The translations under genes were made by a program, and so were the position numbers. From an uncultured Verrucomicrobia subdivision 3 bacterium (lineage in GTDB: Bacteria > Verrucomicrobiota > Verrucomicrobiia > Limisphaerales > UBA11358), in assembly GCA_903865745.1 (NCBI GenBank), contig CAIPKV010000052.1, positions 62,001-126,000 of the forward strand: 64,000 bases of DNA, written 5' to 3'. Every line of letters starts with the position of its first letter. The stretch's first letter is position 1. The notes below the pieces were generated by a model, which made no database searches, had not been told where the DNA came from, and worked only from the letters and a program-made list of their open reading frames with translations. Of the stretch, positions 9,053-16,277 are shown one piece after another.

Positions 9053-9808
9053 CTAGCGGACGGTGTTGATGAGGGAGGCGAGACCTTGAATCCGGACTTC
9101 GAGCGTGTCGCCGGATTGAATCGGGCCGACGCCGCTTGGGGTGCCGGTGAGAATCACGTCGCCGGGTAGCAACGTCATGTTGGTGGAAACGAAGCTGACG
9201 ATTTCCGCCGGCTTGAAGAGCAGTTCGCGCGTATTGGAGTTCTGCCGGAGCTGGCCATTCTGAAATTGTTGAATGCTCAGTTCGCTTGGGTCCAGCATCG
9301 TTTCAACATACGGGCCGAGCGGGGTGAACGTGTCGAACGATTTACAGCGCGCCCATTGCGATTCGGCTTTTTGAATCGTCCGGTCGCTGATGTCCTGCGC
9401 GGCGGTGTAGCCAAAGATATAGCGCGCGGCGGTCGTGGGCGTGACGTTGCGGATTTTGCGGCCGATGACGATGGCGAGTTCCGCCTCAAAGTCGGTGCGA
9501 TGATCGCGAAAGGGGATTTCAATCTTGCCGCCGTCGGCCAGCAGCGACGTCGTGGCTTTGAACCAGATGAGCGGTTCCTTCGGCAGCTCGCGTTTCATCT
9601 CGCGCGCGTGGTCCAGGTAATTGATACCGACAGCGATGATCTTGCTCGGCACGACCGGCACGAGGGTCTTGACGCCTTTGCGGGGCGTGGGCTTGCGGTC
9701 GAAGGACGGCGCGCCGAAGACATCACCGCGCAGGCGGAAGAGTTCGCCGTCCACGACCCGGGCGTAAAATATTTCTTCGCCTTTTGAGAATCTGCCGATA
9801 GCCGCCAT
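9053..9808 (-). CDS. fumarylacetoacetate hydrolase (FAH) family protein
   Basis: FAH-family enzymes hydrolyse or decarboxylate 3-oxo carbonyl substrates such as acylpyruvates or oxaloacetate using a divalent metal. The 251-residue protein shows the family start of the catalytic domain (KIIAVGINYLDHAREM), the acidic metal ligands in DFEAELAIVIGRKI and GYTAAQDISDR, and the late signature LLPGDVILTGTPSGVG. I chose the ATG at 9808 instead of the upstream TTG at 9850, because the longer form would run into the divergent small gene and its leader adds nothing conserved. The exact substrate cannot be read from the sequence. Confidence 0.92.
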   Translation of the reverse strand: MAAIGRFSKGEEIFYARVVDGELFRLRGDVFGAPSFDRKPTPRKGVKTLVPVVPSKIIAVGINYLDHAREMKRELPKEPLIWFKATTSLLADGGKIEIPFRDHRTDFEAELAIVIGRKIRNVTPTTAARYIFGYTAAQDISDRTIQKAESQWARCKSFDTFTPLGPYVETMLDPSELSIQQFQNGQLRQNSNTRELLFKPAEIVSFVSTNMTLLPGDVILTGTPSGVGPIQSGDTLEVRIQGLASLINTVR

Positions 9809-9905
9809 AAGCTCGGAGCTAATTAAACCAATGCTTTCGCCTATCGGCAAGGAGTTAAAGCCCGTCCGGCTTGCTGAAACCGTCCTTTGCCTTTATATTC
9901 ACCGC

Positions 9906-10037
9906 ATGAGCTGGCTGACGAAGCAGGAACAATTGATTCTCTGCCTCGTCATCGGGCTGCTGGTGACGGGGTTGGCGGTGAAGTATTACCGTGAAGCCCA
10001 TCCCGCCACGACGAGCAGTCAGCCGGTCCAACCTTAA
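9906..10037 (+). CDS. small single-span membrane protein
   Basis: The ATG at 9906 opens a 43-residue protein: a short charged start (MSWLTKQEQ), one transmembrane helix (LILCLVIGLLVTGLAV) and a short tail (KYYREAHPATTSSQPVQP). It ends 3 bp before the Minf_1886-type gene, so the two are probably co-transcribed. Similar short membrane anchors sometimes begin ComEA-like proteins, but no helix-hairpin-helix follows here, so function is unknown. A coding role is supported mainly by its clear membrane segment and tight spacing. Confidence 0.6.
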   Translation: MSWLTKQEQLILCLVIGLLVTGLAVKYYREAHPATTSSQPVQP

Positions 10038-10040
10038 GTT

Positions 10041-10460
10041 ATGCAAGAAGTCAATTTTGACGAAGCGCTGGAGCAAATCCTCGCGAAGGACGAACGTTTT
10101 CATCGTGACGCGTACCTGTTCATGCGCGAGGGGCTCGACTTCACACAGAAGCTGGTCGGCCGCGAGAATCAGGGCAAGGTCCGCCACGTTACCGGCCAGG
10201 AATTGCTCGATGGCCTGCGCCAATATGCGCTGCAACAGTTCGGCCCGATGGTGACGACCGTGTTCGACGAGTGGGGCATCCGCAATTGTCAGGACTTTGG
10301 CGAGATTGTCTTCAACATGGTTGAGATCGGCCTGCTCGCCAAGACGGAGAAAGATACGCGCGACGACTTCCAGAGCGGCTATGATTTCACCGATGCCTTT
10401 CGCAAACCTTTCTGGCCGGCAGCCAAGCTCAAGCCGGATGCGAAGCCTTCCGCCGTCTAA
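10041..10460 (+). CDS. Minf_1886-type conserved protein (Verrucomicrobia/Planctomycetes-restricted family)
   Basis: The 139-residue cytosolic protein begins MQEVNFDEALEQILAKDERF and contains the segments YLFMREGLDFTQKLVG, HVTGQELLDGLRQYA, FGPMVTTVFDEWGI and QDFGEIVFNMVEIGLL. This is the pattern I know from the Minf_1886 family, found largely in the Planctomycetes-Verrucomicrobia group and without an assigned role. It has no signal or membrane segment. It follows the small membrane protein by 3 bp and precedes the M16 peptidase by about 70 bp. It is a useful lineage marker for the window. Confidence 0.85.
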   Translation: MQEVNFDEALEQILAKDERFHRDAYLFMREGLDFTQKLVGRENQGKVRHVTGQELLDGLRQYALQQFGPMVTTVFDEWGIRNCQDFGEIVFNMVEIGLLAKTEKDTRDDFQSGYDFTDAFRKPFWPAAKLKPDAKPSAV

Positions 10461-10529
10461 ATTCGGTTTCAGCCCGCACGTGAATTGAATTGCCCCGTGG
10501 CAATTCCAGTTTATTTTACTCATCTGTAC

Positions 10530-13076
10530 ATGGCTGAAAAATCTAGCACCCCCATCCCGTCCATTCCGCCCGGCGTCAAACTCACTACGCTCGAGAGCGG
10601 CCTGACCATCATTGTCCGCGAAGACCATAGCGCGCCCGTCGTTTCCGCGCAGGCGTGGGCGATGGCGGGCAGCATTCACGAAGGTCGCTGGCTCGGCGCC
10701 GGACTTTCGCACGTGCTCGAGCACATGCTTTTCAAGGGCACGACCACCCGGCCCGGCAGCCGCATTGATCAGGAAGTGCAGGAGGCCGGCGGCTATATGA
10801 ACGCCTACACCAGCTTTGATCGCACGGTCTATCACATTGATGTGCCGAACACTGGCGCCGTGAAGGCCATCGATATCCTGTGCGACATCATGCAGCACGC
10901 CTCGCTGCCGCCCGATGAACTCGCCAAGGAGATGGATGTCATTCGTCGCGAAATGGACATGTGCCATGACGATCCGGGCCGCCGCGCGAGCCGCCGTTTA
11001 TTTGAAACGGCTTACACCAAAAGCCCCTATCGCTTCACCATCATCGGTTACCCGGACATTTTCAACGAGGTGAAGCCCGAAGATATTCGTAATTATTACA
11101 CGGAGAAATACGCCCCCAACAATGTCTTCTACGTCGTCGCCGGCGATGTGAAGCATGACGAAGTCGTCGCGCAAATCAAAACCGCCTACGCCCAGAGTAA
11201 ATCCAAGGCCATGCCGCCCAGCGTCCTGCCTTTGGAACCGCGCCAGACGGCGGCGCGCGAAATCATCGAGGAATCGCCCGTGGAACTCGGCCATGTCCAT
11301 TTTGCCTGGCACATTCCTGAGTTGCGCCATGCCGATGTACCAGCGCTCGATGTCCTCGCTGTTTTGCTTGGCAGTGGTCGCAGTTCGCGCCTGTTCCAAC
11401 AGGTGCGCGAGAAGCAAGGCGTCGTTCACCATGTGGATGCCTGGACTTACAGCCCCGGCTTACCGGGCCTGTTTGGCATCAGCGCGGTGGTGGATGGCGA
11501 CCAATTTGAAGCCGCGCAGAAAGCCATTCTCGCCGAGATTGAGAAGATTAAGATGCTGTCGGCTTCCTCCAATGAATTGCACAAAGCCATCAAGCAATTC
11601 ATCTCCGCCACGTTGTCCGCGCGCAAGACCATGGAAGGTCAGGCGCAGAATCTCGGTGGCAACTGGCTCGCCGCGAATGACCTCAATTTCTCCGAGCGCT
11701 ACCTCGCCGCCGTCAAGAACGTCACGCTCGCGGATATCCAGCGCGTTTCGCGCCATTATCTGACGGCGGAGAATCGCACGCTTTACGCGCTGCTGCCGGA
11801 AGGTGCCACGCCGAAGACCAAGGCCAATGTCGAGACCAACACCGACAACGCCATCCAGAAAATTGTTTTGTCGAATGGCCTCAAGCTGCTCGTGAAGGAA
11901 GATCATCGTCTGCCGTTCGTGGAATTCCGCGCTGTGTTCAAGGGCGGCGTTCTGGCGGAAACCACCGCGAACAACGGCACCACCATGCTGCTCGCCAAGA
12001 TGCTCATCAAGGGCACGGCCACACGGAATGCGGAAAAGATTGCGACGGAGATTGAATCCGTCGGCGGCCACATTGACAGCTACGGCGGCAATAATAGTTT
12101 CGGCATCAACACCGAAGTGTTGAGCGAAGACTTTGCCACCGGCTTGAACCTGCTGGCTGATGTGATTCTGAATCCCGTTTTTCCCGCCGACGAATTGGAG
12201 CGCGAGAAGGAGATTCAGATTGCCGGCATTCGCGCCCGCAAGGATGAACTGCTCAAGACCGCGAGCCTCGCCATGCGCCGCGCGCTGTTTGGGGAGAGCG
12301 GATACGGTCTGGATTCGCTCGGCTCCGAGGAGTCCGCCGGCAAAGTTTCGGTGGCCGACCTAAAAGCCTTTCATCGCCGGCTCACTGCGCCCAACAATTG
12401 CGTGCTCGCGATTTTCGGCGATGTCAAAACCGCCGAAGTCAAAGCCGCCGTTGAACAGGCGTTCGCGCGTTGGCCGATGGCGGAAGGCAAAGCCCTTGCG
12501 ATTCAACCCCAAGCTCCTAGCGCTCAACTTCCCGCCCGCGTCGAAGAGACGCGCGACAAGAAGCAGGCGGTGCTCGTCGTTGGTTTTCCGGGCACCACGA
12601 TGGGGGACGACGACAAATATGCGCTCGACCTGTTGCAGGAGGGTTGCAGCGACCTCGGCTCGCGTTTGTTTTTGCGGATTCGCGAGCAGCTCGGGCTGGC
12701 ATACTATGTGGGCGCGCAGAATTTCGCCGGGCTGGTGCCAGGCTACTTCGCATTTTACACCGGCACCGAGCCAACCAAGGTGGGGCAGGTGGAAGCCGAA
12801 TTGTTAAAGGAAGCCGAATTGCTCCGCACGGAAGGGTTGACGGCGGAAGAATTGAAGCGGGCGAAGGCCAAGATTATCGGCCAGAAGAAAATCGCCCGGG
12901 CCGACCTCGGCAACCTCGCTTCGACGTCCGCCTTGGACGAACTGTACGGGCTGGGCTGGCAGCGCGCAGAACTGGACGATGCCAAGTACGAAGCCGTGAC
13001 GCTGGACCAGATCGAAGCCGTCGCCCAGAAATATCTTAAGCCCGACGCCCTGGTCATCTCCGTCGTCAAACCTTAA
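10530..13076 (+). CDS. M16 family zinc metallopeptidase, two-domain form
   Basis: From the ATG at 10530 this is an 848-residue protein holding two M16 modules. The N-terminal module has the inverted zinc motif HxxEH at residues 61-65 (HVLEH) with a downstream acidic helix (EMDVIRREMDM) for the third ligand, so it should be catalytic. The C-terminal module (from about residue 440, LKLLVKEDHRLPFVEFRAVFKGG) lacks HxxEH, having NNGTTMLLAKML at that place, and should be the non-catalytic clamp half. Two-half M16 proteins (pitrilysin or PqqL style) degrade peptides. No signal peptide is evident, so it is probably cytosolic. An upstream in-frame ATG at 10485 is less likely. The stop is followed at once by repeat array 2. 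Confidence 0.94.
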   Translation: MAEKSSTPIPSIPPGVKLTTLESGLTIIVREDHSAPVVSAQAWAMAGSIHEGRWLGAGLSHVLEHMLFKGTTTRPGSRIDQEVQEAGGYMNAYTSFDRTVYHIDVPNTGAVKAIDILCDIMQHASLPPDELAKEMDVIRREMDMCHDDPGRRASRRLFETAYTKSPYRFTIIGYPDIFNEVKPEDIRNYYTEKYAPNNVFYVVAGDVKHDEVVAQIKTAYAQSKSKAMPPSVLPLEPRQTAAREIIEESPVELGHVHFAWHIPELRHADVPALDVLAVLLGSGRSSRLFQQVREKQGVVHHVDAWTYSPGLPGLFGISAVVDGDQFEAAQKAILAEIEKIKMLSASSNELHKAIKQFISATLSARKTMEGQAQNLGGNWLAANDLNFSERYLAAVKNVTLADIQRVSRHYLTAENRTLYALLPEGATPKTKANVETNTDNAIQKIVLSNGLKLLVKEDHRLPFVEFRAVFKGGVLAETTANNGTTMLLAKMLIKGTATRNAEKIATEIESVGGHIDSYGGNNSFGINTEVLSEDFATGLNLLADVILNPVFPADELEREKEIQIAGIRARKDELLKTASLAMRRALFGESGYGLDSLGSEESAGKVSVADLKAFHRRLTAPNNCVLAIFGDVKTAEVKAAVEQAFARWPMAEGKALAIQPQAPSAQLPARVEETRDKKQAVLVVGFPGTTMGDDDKYALDLLQEGCSDLGSRLFLRIREQLGLAYYVGAQNFAGLVPGYFAFYTGTEPTKVGQVEAELLKEAELLRTEGLTAEELKRAKAKIIGQKKIARADLGNLASTSALDELYGLGWQRAELDDAKYEAVTLDQIEAVAQKYLKPDALVISVVKP

Positions 13077-13098
13077 CCCTTCCCGGCTCCCTGAACTG

Positions 13099-13329
13099 AC
13101 TTGCGGGCGTCACAAAATGACTCCCTTGTGGTCAGCAATGACGTCATTGTCTCGCGCACAGGCGTCAGTTTGTCAGGAATAGACGTCAGTTTGTCAGAAA
13201 CAGACGTCATTGTCTCACACACAGACGTCATTGTCTCACACACAGACGTCAGTTTGTCAGCCATAGACGTCAGTTTGCTCCGGACAGACGTCAGTTTGTC
13301 GCAAACTGACGTCAGTACGTGTATAAAAA
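13099..13329. repeat. 21-bp tandem repeat array 2 (9 clear plus 2 degenerate units)
   Basis: Nine units run without indels from 13141 to 13329, each 21 bp, and two weaker ones precede them back to about 13099, only 22 bp after the M16 stop. Units begin ACGTCA and fall into two types, ACGTCAGTTTGTCAG and ACGTCATTGTCTCAC; two of the latter at 13204 and 13225 are identical. Positions 15-21 are the most variable. The TGACGTCA-like core is palindromic. The array lies between the convergent M16 and delta-60 genes. The consensus shares nothing with array 1 except the period. Confidence 0.93.
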
Positions 13330-13553
13330 ACAACAGTTGGCGGACGATAAATATGGTTAAGCCGTTGCCAATGGATGGCTTGGACCGAAAACGCGGTTTT
13401 TGACCCGGGACAGACCCGAATTTCATAAATTGGCACGAACCCAGCGCGACTAGGATGGAGGCAAAGGGCAGCTGCACGGAAAGGGTTGGAAAAAAGCGGT
13501 AGAATTTCTTCCATAGTTGCAACCGCCGATGAAATATATTTTGGTTGTTTAGC
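13330..13553. other. gap after array 2, no gene seen
   Basis: Between the array and the end of the delta-60 gene I see no convincing coding sequence. Short open frames here read out of the array and have no homologue I recognise. A small AAAACGCGGTTTTT hairpin at about 13388-13401 is the only structure, and it is weak as a terminator. Confidence 0.4.
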
Positions 13554-15248
13554 TTACTGTGGGCTGGCCACGCGATAGAAACGCATGGGGAAGCTTTTTG
13601 CACCTTCATCACGAAAGATTCCAGTGCCAGCGGAATCGGTCTGGTTGGTGACGCTGTTGCTCCAAGCCGAAGCATTGAGCGCCTCGCAGGTTTGTAGGAT
13701 ATAGGTCTGTAACGGGTTGCCTTGAAACTGGATCACGGCAACACCGTCGTTAAGGTTGAGCGAGTTAATGAGGACGGTTTGAGGTTTTGAAGCAATCAAC
13801 GTTGCCCGTGCCATGGTCGTGGTAACTGCTGTGTTCACAGTTGGATTGGTTGTTGCGGACAGCATTTGCACCGGTACCCGCCGCCACGCCTTCAAATCGT
13901 CATGGGTCGTGAAGCGCTTCTGGAACTCGGTGTCCAAGGAACCGTCTGGATTCAGCCGCGCGAAATAGGGACACTTGACGCCGTTCACTTCAGAAAAAAA
14001 TCCTACAATTAGGATGCGTCCGTCCGCTTGCAGTGCCACGCCCATGACCCGGGTATCGCCGCCAGTCACACAATGGAAGGCGGGATCAGTCGAACCGTCC
14101 GACAGAAGACGTGCGAGACCGTGGAAAGGTTCGCCGTTCACCTTCGAGAAATCGCCAGCCAGAAGCAACTTGCCGTCTGGTTGAAGAACCATGGTAGAAT
14201 AACTGCTAACGACTACATCAACTGGATTCGTTACGGGAAAGCTGGGTGGCCCTGAAATGGAATAGCCATGATGTTTCTTCCCCTCAAATGAGCTGTTGAA
14301 GCTGAAGTCAGGTTGCCAAGTGGAGTCGAAGCGCATCAGGTGGCTACCGTTGGTTCCTTCCACAGCCAGAATCGCGCCGCCGTCAGGAAGACGCGTGGCG
14401 TAGCGGCATAATTCAATTGGCGCTTCCTTGAAAAGTGAGGCTAGTTCCGGTGCCACGTCAGCCGCCGATGGAGGTTCACCCCATAATGGGAACCCAACAT
14501 TCCGATTTTTCTGCGGCCACGAAGTCCAAGTTGTGCGCGTATTGCGATGCCAGTCAATGCTACGTTGCGCGCCAAAGCCGTTATCCCTAAAAAGCAGAGA
14601 CATTTGCGCGTATGGCCAATCATTCGAGATTATGTCTATGCCTGGTCGGGGAACATATGCCCCGGAGGAATCCAGAAGGTAGGTAGTTAGATAGTTAAAG
14701 CGGCAAGCTATTGTAAATGAGGGCACGGCCACACAACCATTCGTGAGCAGGGCGGCGGGATAGAGCACCCCAACACGACCACACCGGGCAGGCGGGTTCG
14801 AATATCCGCGCCACGGCTCGAATGAATCGTCCAGTTTGCCATTGGGCAGAATCATGGCATAACCATTTCGTGGTTTTCCGTCCACGGCTTGGAATACGCC
14901 GGTAAGAAGCATCCGTCCGTCTGGTGCGGAGGTGATGTGTGCATACTGGGGGGCAGTAGTGTTGGCCGGAACGATGTTGCAACGGAAAGTTCGGTCAAGT
15001 GAACCATCAGGGTGAAAGCGAAATGCGCCGTCTTGAATCAGGTTGATCATTCCCGAAGTTGTATCTAAGGCAAAGAGACTGATGCCGCAACTCACTACAA
15101 TCCTACCGTCCGGCTGCACTGCAACCCCACCCATTGGAAAGTTGATTGCATAGATTTCAGTCGGTTCGGCCGGCGTTGTTTCCGCGTGTGCTGGCACGCA
15201 AATAGCCAGAGTCCATACAATACCCAGTAGTGTTAATCTGTTTTGCAT
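13554..15248 (-). CDS. exported delta-60 repeat protein
   Basis: The ATG at 15248 gives a 564-residue protein with a signal peptide (MQNRLTLLGIVWTLAICVPAHAE); a GTG eight codons earlier is possible but less likely. The body consists of delta-60 repeats of the type LQPDGKLLLAGDF...VNGEP...ARLLSDGSTDPAF and LQADGRILIVGFFSEVNGV...ARLNPDGSLDTEF, which are expected to fold as a beta-propeller-like array. The C-terminal 100 residues (TYILQTCEALNASAWSNSV...FYRVASPQ) form a beta-rich tail common in secreted verrucomicrobial proteins. Function is unknown; adhesion or surface display is plausible. It converges on the M16 gene over repeat array 2. Confidence 0.85.
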   Translation of the reverse strand: MQNRLTLLGIVWTLAICVPAHAETTPAEPTEIYAINFPMGGVAVQPDGRIVVSCGISLFALDTTSGMINLIQDGAFRFHPDGSLDRTFRCNIVPANTTAPQYAHITSAPDGRMLLTGVFQAVDGKPRNGYAMILPNGKLDDSFEPWRGYSNPPARCGRVGVLYPAALLTNGCVAVPSFTIACRFNYLTTYLLDSSGAYVPRPGIDIISNDWPYAQMSLLFRDNGFGAQRSIDWHRNTRTTWTSWPQKNRNVGFPLWGEPPSAADVAPELASLFKEAPIELCRYATRLPDGGAILAVEGTNGSHLMRFDSTWQPDFSFNSSFEGKKHHGYSISGPPSFPVTNPVDVVVSSYSTMVLQPDGKLLLAGDFSKVNGEPFHGLARLLSDGSTDPAFHCVTGGDTRVMGVALQADGRILIVGFFSEVNGVKCPYFARLNPDGSLDTEFQKRFTTHDDLKAWRRVPVQMLSATTNPTVNTAVTTTMARATLIASKPQTVLINSLNLNDGVAVIQFQGNPLQTYILQTCEALNASAWSNSVTNQTDSAGTGIFRDEGAKSFPMRFYRVASPQ

Positions 15249-15306
15249 CCCTAAAGTTAGAGAATTTGACACAACTGCAATTTATTATAAACAGGAGCCG
15301 TCATTA

Positions 15307-15410
15307 AAATTCTGCCAGTGCTTTCTAAATTCTCTCTTGACGTGGTCTTTGCAAAGGACTTCAAACAAGTTGGAAAGGCTGGTATTGGAGGTCTTGTCAT
15401 CACGGCCAGC
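15307..15410 (-). pseudogene. decayed copy of the gltX 3' end
   Basis: About 105 bp here align to the last codons of gltX at 16278-16390, in the same orientation. Shared blocks include TCTTTGC, GGACTT, AGGCTGG, GGAGGTCTTG and TCACGG. By eye about 70 per cent of bases match, with two single-base gaps. In the gltX frame the copy has an internal TAG, so it is not functional. The minus-strand text still resembles the GluRS tail (SLSNLFEVLCKDHV against SLYHLLQVLGKERV). It lies just beyond the toxin-antitoxin/DUF2442 cassette, which is therefore bracketed by the true gltX end and this remnant. Confidence 0.7.
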
Positions 15411-15415
15411 CACAT

Positions 15416-15685
15416 TTAAGCCGCCACTTTTGCGCGACGCAAACCCGGGGCTTCGGGGAGTCCTTGCAGCAAGCCTTCGACGCTTAAATGATAATCCAGC
15501 AACGGCCATTCGATGCCGTAACCCGCGCCGATGGGCTGGCAGTTGGTCCGCTCGGCCTCGCTCGCATGCAGCAGGGTGGGATAATACGCGAGCGGCATTG
15601 TTAACCCGTGCCCATCCATCAACTCGACGCTCAGTGTGTCAGTCGTCGTCTCGATGTGTTTGACTTTAAGGTCTGAAAAACTCAT
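15416..15685 (-). CDS. DUF2442 domain-containing protein
   Basis: This 89-residue protein (LKVKHIETTTDTLSVELMDGHGLTMPLAYYPTLLHAS...GYGIEWPLLDYHLSVEGLLQG) is a standard DUF2442 protein, including the final W..LD..LSVEGLL motif. DUF2442 proteins are usually found beside small toxin-like proteins (often DUF4160) and are suspected antitoxin or regulatory partners. Here it starts 29 bp after the RelE-like toxin ends, so it appears to be the third gene of the cassette. The unusual partner may mean a composite toxin-antitoxin unit. Confidence 0.87.
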   Translation of the reverse strand: MSFSDLKVKHIETTTDTLSVELMDGHGLTMPLAYYPTLLHASEAERTNCQPIGAGYGIEWPLLDYHLSVEGLLQGLPEAPGLRRAKVAA

Positions 15686-15714
15686 GCCATTTCTCCAAAA
15701 TCATCTGTTCATTT

Positions 15715-15984
15715 TCAAGCTGGGAACTGGCGGTCAAATTCCTTGTGGCTGCCAATCCATGCCCATACCCAGACATCGCCTTCAAATCTTTGGGCGACGG
15801 CCCGGTAATCCCGCGTCACCCGTACCGACCAGAAACGCGAATCGGAACGCAACCGTTCTAATTGCAATGAAGGATGGGCCGGATTTTGGAGAAACTTCTG
15901 GTGCGTCGCCCGGGCGGCTTCTTTGATGTCGGATGGTAGTTTGTGATAAGCCTGCCAAAACTTCTCCGTGCCCAGAGATTTCAC
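15715..15984 (-). CDS. RelE/ParE-family toxin
   Basis: The 89-residue protein starts at a GTG (15984), 5 bp after the antitoxin stop, as expected for translational coupling. It shows the RelE/ParE fold pattern: an N-terminal helix (FWQAYHKLPSDIKEAARATHQKFL), then LERLRSDSRFWSVRVTRDYRAVAQRFEGDVWVWAWIGSHKEFDRQF. The strand-rich core with the Arg pair (SVRVTRDYRAV) and the C-terminal SHKEFD segment are typical of toxins of this family, which usually cleave mRNA at the ribosome or inhibit gyrase. The target cannot be told from sequence alone. Confidence 0.87.
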   Translation of the reverse strand: MKSLGTEKFWQAYHKLPSDIKEAARATHQKFLQNPAHPSLQLERLRSDSRFWSVRVTRDYRAVAQRFEGDVWVWAWIGSHKEFDRQFPA

Positions 15985-15989
15985 TCGGG

Positions 15990-16229
15990 TTATTTGAAGT
16001 CGCTGTCCCGCACTTCGCGAAGGGTGGCGGGATTGGCTTTCAATTGGGCGGCGATTTCATCGCCCAAGGCGGTGAGTGTCGGGCGCGGGCGCTCATCCGC
16101 GATGATGCGCTGCCATTTGGCATCGCCATTCAATTCGGGAAGAATGGCAGGCAAGTCGTCGGCCAAACGTTCGCGCTCGGCGGGCGGCAAGGCTTGGATG
16201 GCAGCTTCAATTTCGGCGACAGTACTCAT
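15990..16229 (-). CDS. putative antitoxin of the RelE-like toxin
   Basis: A 79-residue acidic protein (MSTVAEIEAAIQALPPAERERLADDLPAILPEL...EIAAQLKANPATLREVRDSDFK) lies directly upstream of the toxin. The opening EIEAAIQALPPAERERLADDL is typical of small verrucomicrobial and proteobacterial antitoxins of the addiction-module kind, with a likely disordered C-terminal tail that would wrap the toxin. No clear DNA-binding fold can be seen, so autoregulation is only an inference. It starts 48 bp after the gltX stop on the same strand, so it may be read through from gltX. Confidence 0.75.
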   Translation of the reverse strand: MSTVAEIEAAIQALPPAERERLADDLPAILPELNGDAKWQRIIADERPRPTLTALGDEIAAQLKANPATLREVRDSDFK

Positions 16230-16277
16230 TGTGTGGGCAAGTTACTCTGGTCTGGGCGCGTGGTAAAATGATTTCTT

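Noticed and set aside
13257-13514. Small minus-strand frame after array 2
   Set aside because: It draws on array repeats and unconserved sequence, with no homologue recognised.
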